Of a DNA stretch of 8,607 nucleotides, positions 5,443-8,607 are shown one piece after another. Below the pieces are notes generated by a model, which was given only the letters and a program-made list of their open reading frames with translations, did not search any database and had not been told where the DNA came from. The number at the start of each line of letters is the position of its first letter. Position 1 is the stretch's first letter. Source of the stretch: an uncultured Eggerthella sp. (GTDB lineage Bacteria > Actinomycetota > Coriobacteriia > Coriobacteriales > Eggerthellaceae); assembly GCA_900548955.1 (NCBI GenBank), contig URMQ01000064.1, positions 1-8,607 on the forward strand. Direction: 5' to 3'. The position numbers were made by a program, and so were the translations under genes.

Positions 5443-7950
5443 TTATTCCTGATGTTTTAATGCAAAATACGAGCTATCAGGATCAAGATTGGGATTACCG
5501 AACGCATCCCCTTCGATAAATACCTCTGGCCAAGCAGATTGCAAGTACGCAATTTCGCGGCGACGTTTTATTCGCAGCTCCTTGGAATGAATGCGAAGGC
5601 GCGTGGTGCTCTTAAGGTGCCCTAATTCTACAAACGGAGTGTATACCGTCAAATAGCCCGCATGGCGAACTTTAAGACAGAAATCAACATCGCCATAGAA
5701 CAAAGCTAACTCTTCACTGAAGCCACCCACTTCTTCGTAGGCGCTTCGACGGATCATCATACATTCACCCGTTACCGCAGAAACATTCTGAGCAACACGC
5801 GCTCTGTCTAAATAGCCACGCCAGCTTGAAGGAAGATGCCTGAAAAGTGGTGTTACCACACGCGTTCCACCAACTACAATACCGGCATGTTCAATAGTAC
5901 CGTCTACAAAAAGCTGCTTAGGTCCGACAATACCAACTTCTGGAGATTGGAAGTATCCTAATAAAACTTCAATAGCATCGTCAGACAAAATGCGCGCATC
6001 ACCATTAACGAAAAGCAAAAATTCACCTTCAGTTTGTTCTGCAGCAAAATTTGCTATTTTAGGGCGATTAATAGGCTCGTTCCATTGCAACACCGAAAAG
6101 GTATCATATACACTACTCAGAGCGTCAAAGCATTGCTGATCTGCTTCGCTATGAGTTCCTGCGTCAACCACCACAATTTCAAAATTTTGGTAGGTAATCT
6201 TTTCATAAAGCGACTGTACACAGGTACGCAGCAGCGCCGGATCGCCTTCGTACGATACAACAATTACCACATGGGGGCGGTCTACCAAAACATGACGAAC
6301 GCGATAATGCCCCGTCACGTCTTCGTTAAGCACCTCCGCCTTTAACCCCAAACGCTGGCAATGCGCCACAAGCGCCTTGCGTCCTATTTCTTGCTCAATA
6401 CGAGAAACCATAGCATCAGGTGCCTCAACCGTTGCAAACCTGCGGTAACACAATATGCGTGGTAGATGACAAACCCGACGCGCTTTTTCTGTTGCACGGA
6501 GCACCAATTCATATCCCGAGGCGCTAAACATACTAAATGAAAGCGGAGATATTTCATGATAGAGCGATTCACGCATTACCACCAAATCACGAATGTAGTT
6601 ATAGGAGCGCAATAGTTCAGGAGAAAAGTCAGGGCGGAATAATGGCTGAGAATGAACTCCATCAGCATCGCAAGTATCCACATCTGAATACAAGAAATCA
6701 CAATCAGGATATTCGTTGATCATGCGGGCAAATTCAAAAAGTGCATCGGGCGCTAAAACATCGCATACTTTCGTAAATACAATAAAATCACCCTCAGCAG
6801 CAGCCATACCAGCATCAAAATTTTCATCAATACCCATAGAAGGATCAGCATCAATAACGTAGAAGCGATCATCATCGAGCAGTTCTTTTAAGTCGGACAC
6901 CCTGCCTTTCGTGCCTAGCATATCCACCATAATCAGTTCCCAGCGACCATAGCTTTGCTGAGCAACGGAATTGACAAAGTCATAAATATGATGGTCAGGA
7001 TCATCGGCAAGTAAACAAACAATACTAAACAGTGGTTCATGTTCAAATCGCGTTGCCACCTGTTCCAACAAAGCAGGCACATCGGCACGATGATGCTCCA
7101 CAAACCACGTATGATAATCGGGGTCATTGTAGGCGCTGGTAGTGCGATCACAGAAACGCTTATTAAGCACTTCAAGCGTCTTAGGGCCAAACATAGCGAA
7201 ACCAGGAGAAATAGTACCTTGAGTATCCGTAGCGCAAAGACGACGATAAGGATTGGCTTTATCTACCAAAAACGACACGATCATATAGCGCCTGCGAATA
7301 GAACCATATTCAGCGGGTTGCGCAATAGAATCTTCCACTACTCGATAGTCAAGAGAAAGCGATTTGCCATGGGAATCCAAAAAATCGCATTCAATTCGTG
7401 TTTCATCGTGATAAGGCATTTCAATTAAAGCCGAAACACGATACTGATCTTCAATTTCAACCGCACGAATGAAACTTACGTGGATGCGATCATGTACAAA
7501 ACGCCCCTCTAAGTCTTCAATCATTTCGCCTGTTTCAGGACTTGTACGCTGCGATGCAATTGCTTTGAGCGAAGTGGTTAGCGGGTCAAGCGATTTTCTG
7601 CAAGAAGATACCACCGTACCCGAAGCATCAATCGCTCGAAAAACTAAATCCCAGCGCCTCACATCAAGCCAAGGCAAAGTGATTACAAAAAAGCGCACGC
7701 CAGCAGAATTCTTCGTATGCAAAGGCGGAAGAGCCATACCCTGGTTAGCAAGCGAACCGTCATAGAGTACATCGCGCAAAGCAAACGTATCGTTTATATC
7801 GCAATACGGAAACGTGTCAGAAGGAATAAGCGCACCAGACTCTGTTGAAGCAGAAAGCACAACAGGAAGGCGCTCATCATAATCAGAAATCTCTGAGAGA
7901 ATATACACTTTATCGCCTGAACGACGAATGGTTCTGAACGATACGTTCAT
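5443..7950 (-). CDS. Large double-domain family-2 glycosyltransferase (835 aa), paralog of the downstream gene
   Basis: A probable cytoplasmic glycosyltransferase of a surface glycan pathway. Residues 1-300 form the same accessory region as in the 858-aa protein (shared MNV start, GDKVY/GKVY near 12-16, LP-x-x-DVR-x-x-DL near 92-102, GFAMF/GFAHF near 250). A first GT2-like domain runs from about 306 (PLFSIVCLL) to 505, with YSDVD (421-425) and FRPDFSPELLRSYNYI (438-453). A second runs from about 558 to 825, with VVDAGT (594-599), NGD (649-651) at the DXD position, VGPKQLFVDGTIEHAG (675-690), QNVSAVTGECMMIRRS (721-736) and GDVDFCLK (753-760). The first domain has TKVCD (393-397) where LDHDD is expected, so its metal site appears lost. 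The start is supported by AGAGGA at 7957-7962, 6 nt upstream. Its C-terminal end fits the family pattern of a short D-P-rich tail. Substrates are unknown. Confidence 0.88.
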   Translation of the reverse strand: MNVSFRTIRRSGDKVYILSEISDYDERLPVVLSASTESGALIPSDTFPYCDINDTFALRDVLYDGSLANQGMALPPLHTKNSAGVRFFVITLPWLDVRRWDLVFRAIDASGTVVSSCRKSLDPLTTSLKAIASQRTSPETGEMIEDLEGRFVHDRIHVSFIRAVEIEDQYRVSALIEMPYHDETRIECDFLDSHGKSLSLDYRVVEDSIAQPAEYGSIRRRYMIVSFLVDKANPYRRLCATDTQGTISPGFAMFGPKTLEVLNKRFCDRTTSAYNDPDYHTWFVEHHRADVPALLEQVATRFEHEPLFSIVCLLADDPDHHIYDFVNSVAQQSYGRWELIMVDMLGTKGRVSDLKELLDDDRFYVIDADPSMGIDENFDAGMAAAEGDFIVFTKVCDVLAPDALFEFARMINEYPDCDFLYSDVDTCDADGVHSQPLFRPDFSPELLRSYNYIRDLVVMRESLYHEISPLSFSMFSASGYELVLRATEKARRVCHLPRILCYRRFATVEAPDAMVSRIEQEIGRKALVAHCQRLGLKAEVLNEDVTGHYRVRHVLVDRPHVVIVVSYEGDPALLRTCVQSLYEKITYQNFEIVVVDAGTHSEADQQCFDALSSVYDTFSVLQWNEPINRPKIANFAAEQTEGEFLLFVNGDARILSDDAIEVLLGYFQSPEVGIVGPKQLFVDGTIEHAGIVVGGTRVVTPLFRHLPSSWRGYLDRARVAQNVSAVTGECMMIRRSAYEEVGGFSEELALFYGDVDFCLKVRHAGYLTVYTPFVELGHLKSTTRLRIHSKELRIKRRREIAYLQSAWPEVFIEGDAFGNPNLDPDSSYFALKHQE

Positions 7951-7972
7951 ACACGTTCCTCTTCCCTCGCGA

Positions 7973-8001
7973 AAAATAAGGACTGCTAGGGATTAATTCA
8001 A
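7973..8001 (-). promoter_or_regulatory. Weak candidate promoter before the 835-aa glycosyltransferase
   Basis: TTGAAT (7996-8001) and TATTTT (7973-7978) are 17 bp apart on the minus strand, in the 142-bp gap after the GtrA-family gene. Both boxes match only 4 of 6 consensus positions, and the implied leader is very short. The gap also holds GATAAT twice and a CACGTG palindrome at 8070-8075. I saw no terminator in it, so co-transcription with the upstream gene is equally likely. Confidence 0.25.
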
Positions 8002-8092
8002 CTACAGAACATCTGCATCAAATTGACCCCTAAGAATCCATTATCGCCTATTATCAGACATCCCGGCGGCACGTGTTGAAATCTTTAACCGA

Positions 8093-8482
8093 CTAGTCTT
8101 TTGCTTCGAGGAAAATCTTTCGTGTAACAAAGTTCCAAACAGCAACTATAAAGGTAACCACAATCTTTGAAAGACGATAGTCAATATAGAGAAAATCTAC
8201 CATTAACCACATGAAAACGTCGTTAATAATCAGACCGATGATAGAAAGTACAACAAAGATAATGAATTCACGCCTGCGACTCATATCGTCTTTGCGTTTA
8301 AAGACAAAGCGCATAGACGCAAAATAATTGAAGATCACGGAAATAATGAACGAAACCGTGGTACTTATTAAGTAAGGAACACCAAATACCTCAGTAAGAA
8401 GCACCATAAAGCCATAGTCAATGACAAAGGCAATAACACCCACAATGCCAAATTTCATAAACTGAGCCAGCAGTTTCTTCAA
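8093..8482 (-). CDS. GtrA-family small membrane protein (TTG start)
   Basis: GtrA-family proteins are small four-helix membrane proteins thought to move, or help move, polyprenyl-phosphate-linked sugars across the membrane for polysaccharide decoration. This one has 129 residues, usual for the family. It opens with the typical KKLLAQFMKFGIVGVIAFVID, then four hydrophobic stretches (about 10-32, 38-58, 75-97 and 103-122), the family-typical N-Y-F-x-S-x-R-F-V-F between helices 2 and 3, and WNFVTRKIFL near the C terminus. The start is set by TTG at 8482 with AAGGAG 6 nt upstream; a longer reading from 8563 gives an untypical cysteine- and proline-bearing extension, and an ATG at 8458 would lack a good ribosome site. 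The TTG overlaps the TGA of an upstream open frame as TTGA, hinting at coupling. The large glycosyltransferases downstream fit a shared glycan pathway. Flippase activity is inferred from the family only. Confidence 0.85.
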   Translation of the reverse strand: MKKLLAQFMKFGIVGVIAFVIDYGFMVLLTEVFGVPYLISTTVSFIISVIFNYFASMRFVFKRKDDMSRRREFIIFVVLSIIGLIINDVFMWLMVDFLYIDYRLSKIVVTFIVAVWNFVTRKIFLEAKD

Positions 8483-8607
8483 AAGAATCTCCTTGCAAAA
8501 CGGGCAGTTCTCCAGAACCTTACGGTTTGCTTGCCGTGGTTTGTAAGCAGACGGTCCAAGCAAGCAGGCGGCTTAAACCAAGTGCCTCCCAAATACGTAA
8601 CCTTAGT
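8479..8607 (-). CDS. Possible C-terminal end of an upstream gene
   Basis: On the minus strand one frame is open from the window edge for 42 codons and stops at TGA (8479-8481). The stop overlaps the TTG start of the GtrA-family gene as TTGA. Such overlaps are common between co-translated genes, which is the main support. The residues (TKVTYLGGTWFKPP near the edge, a basic tail ending RFARRFF) do not let me name a family. A second frame is open to a TAA at 8520-8522 and is a rival. In many bacteria a glycosyltransferase gene sits directly before a GtrA gene, but nothing here proves that. Confidence 0.3.
   Translation of the reverse strand, partial: TKVTYLGGTWFKPPACLDRLLTNHGKQTVRFWRTARFARRFF
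8489..8494 (-). promoter_or_regulatory. Ribosome binding site deciding the GtrA-family start
   Basis: AAGGAG on the minus strand lies 6 nt before TTG at 8482, optimal spacing. It fixes a non-ATG start and rules out the longer reading from 8563, in which this site would be internal coding sequence. Confidence 0.8.

Noticed and set aside
5239..5460. Plus-strand 73-residue open frame with a hydrophobic N-terminal half
   Set aside because: It has no ribosome site, overlaps the start of the 858-aa gene and the end of the 835-aa gene, and its content is explained by the pyrimidine-rich 10-bp repeat array read in one frame.
2685..7950. Frameshift or fusion explaining the large glycosyltransferases
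   Set aside because: Both genes are open from end to end, share the same domain order, and double-GT2 proteins of this size are known, so the length is natural.
8483..8563. N-terminal extension of the GtrA-family protein from 8563
   Set aside because: The extra 27 residues do not resemble the family, and a perfect AAGGAG site lies inside them, 6 nt before the TTG at 8482.

Overview
The window holds a run of genes all read on the minus strand. In order of transcription (high to low coordinates) they are: a possible gene tail at the right edge, a small GtrA-family membrane protein, two very large paralogous double-domain family-2 glycosyltransferases (835 and 858 aa), a methionine-type ABC importer pair (metN, metI), an intrinsic terminator, and the first 302 codons of a type I glutamine synthetase (glnA) cut by the left edge. 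The plus strand carries no gene I can support.

Organism: base composition is moderate, Shine-Dalgarno sites are strong, and the large GT2 proteins resemble surface-polysaccharide enzymes of Gram-positive bacteria. The region upstream of glnA has a repeat spaced like an actinobacterial GlnR box. I infer a Gram-positive, possibly a moderate-GC actinomycete such as a member of Coriobacteriia. This is a guess from gene style, not a sequence match.

Right half (about 2685-8607), surface glycan cluster: the GtrA protein is a candidate carrier or flippase for polyprenyl-linked sugars. The two GT2 proteins share an N-terminal accessory region, a first GT-A-like domain whose metal-binding DXD is degraded, and a well-conserved second GT2 domain. 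They probably act together in building a cell-wall polysaccharide. The 180 bp between the two large genes is almost entirely a degenerate tandem repeat with a mean unit of exactly 10 bp. It runs into the start codon of the downstream gene, which has no visible Shine-Dalgarno site.

Left half (1-2684), nutrient uptake and nitrogen assimilation: metNI has its own good promoter (TTGAGA, 17 bp, TATAGT). A perfect 7-bp inverted repeat overlaps its -10 box, suggesting control by a repressor. MetN is short and lacks the usual C-terminal methionine-sensing domain. No substrate-binding protein (metQ) lies in the window. A strong hairpin terminator separates metNI from glnA, which has its own -10 box and upstream direct repeats.

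No tRNA, rRNA, insertion sequence, CRISPR array or phage gene was seen. The most unusual item is the 10-bp repeat array. The rest looks like ordinary chromosomal content with several interesting details.
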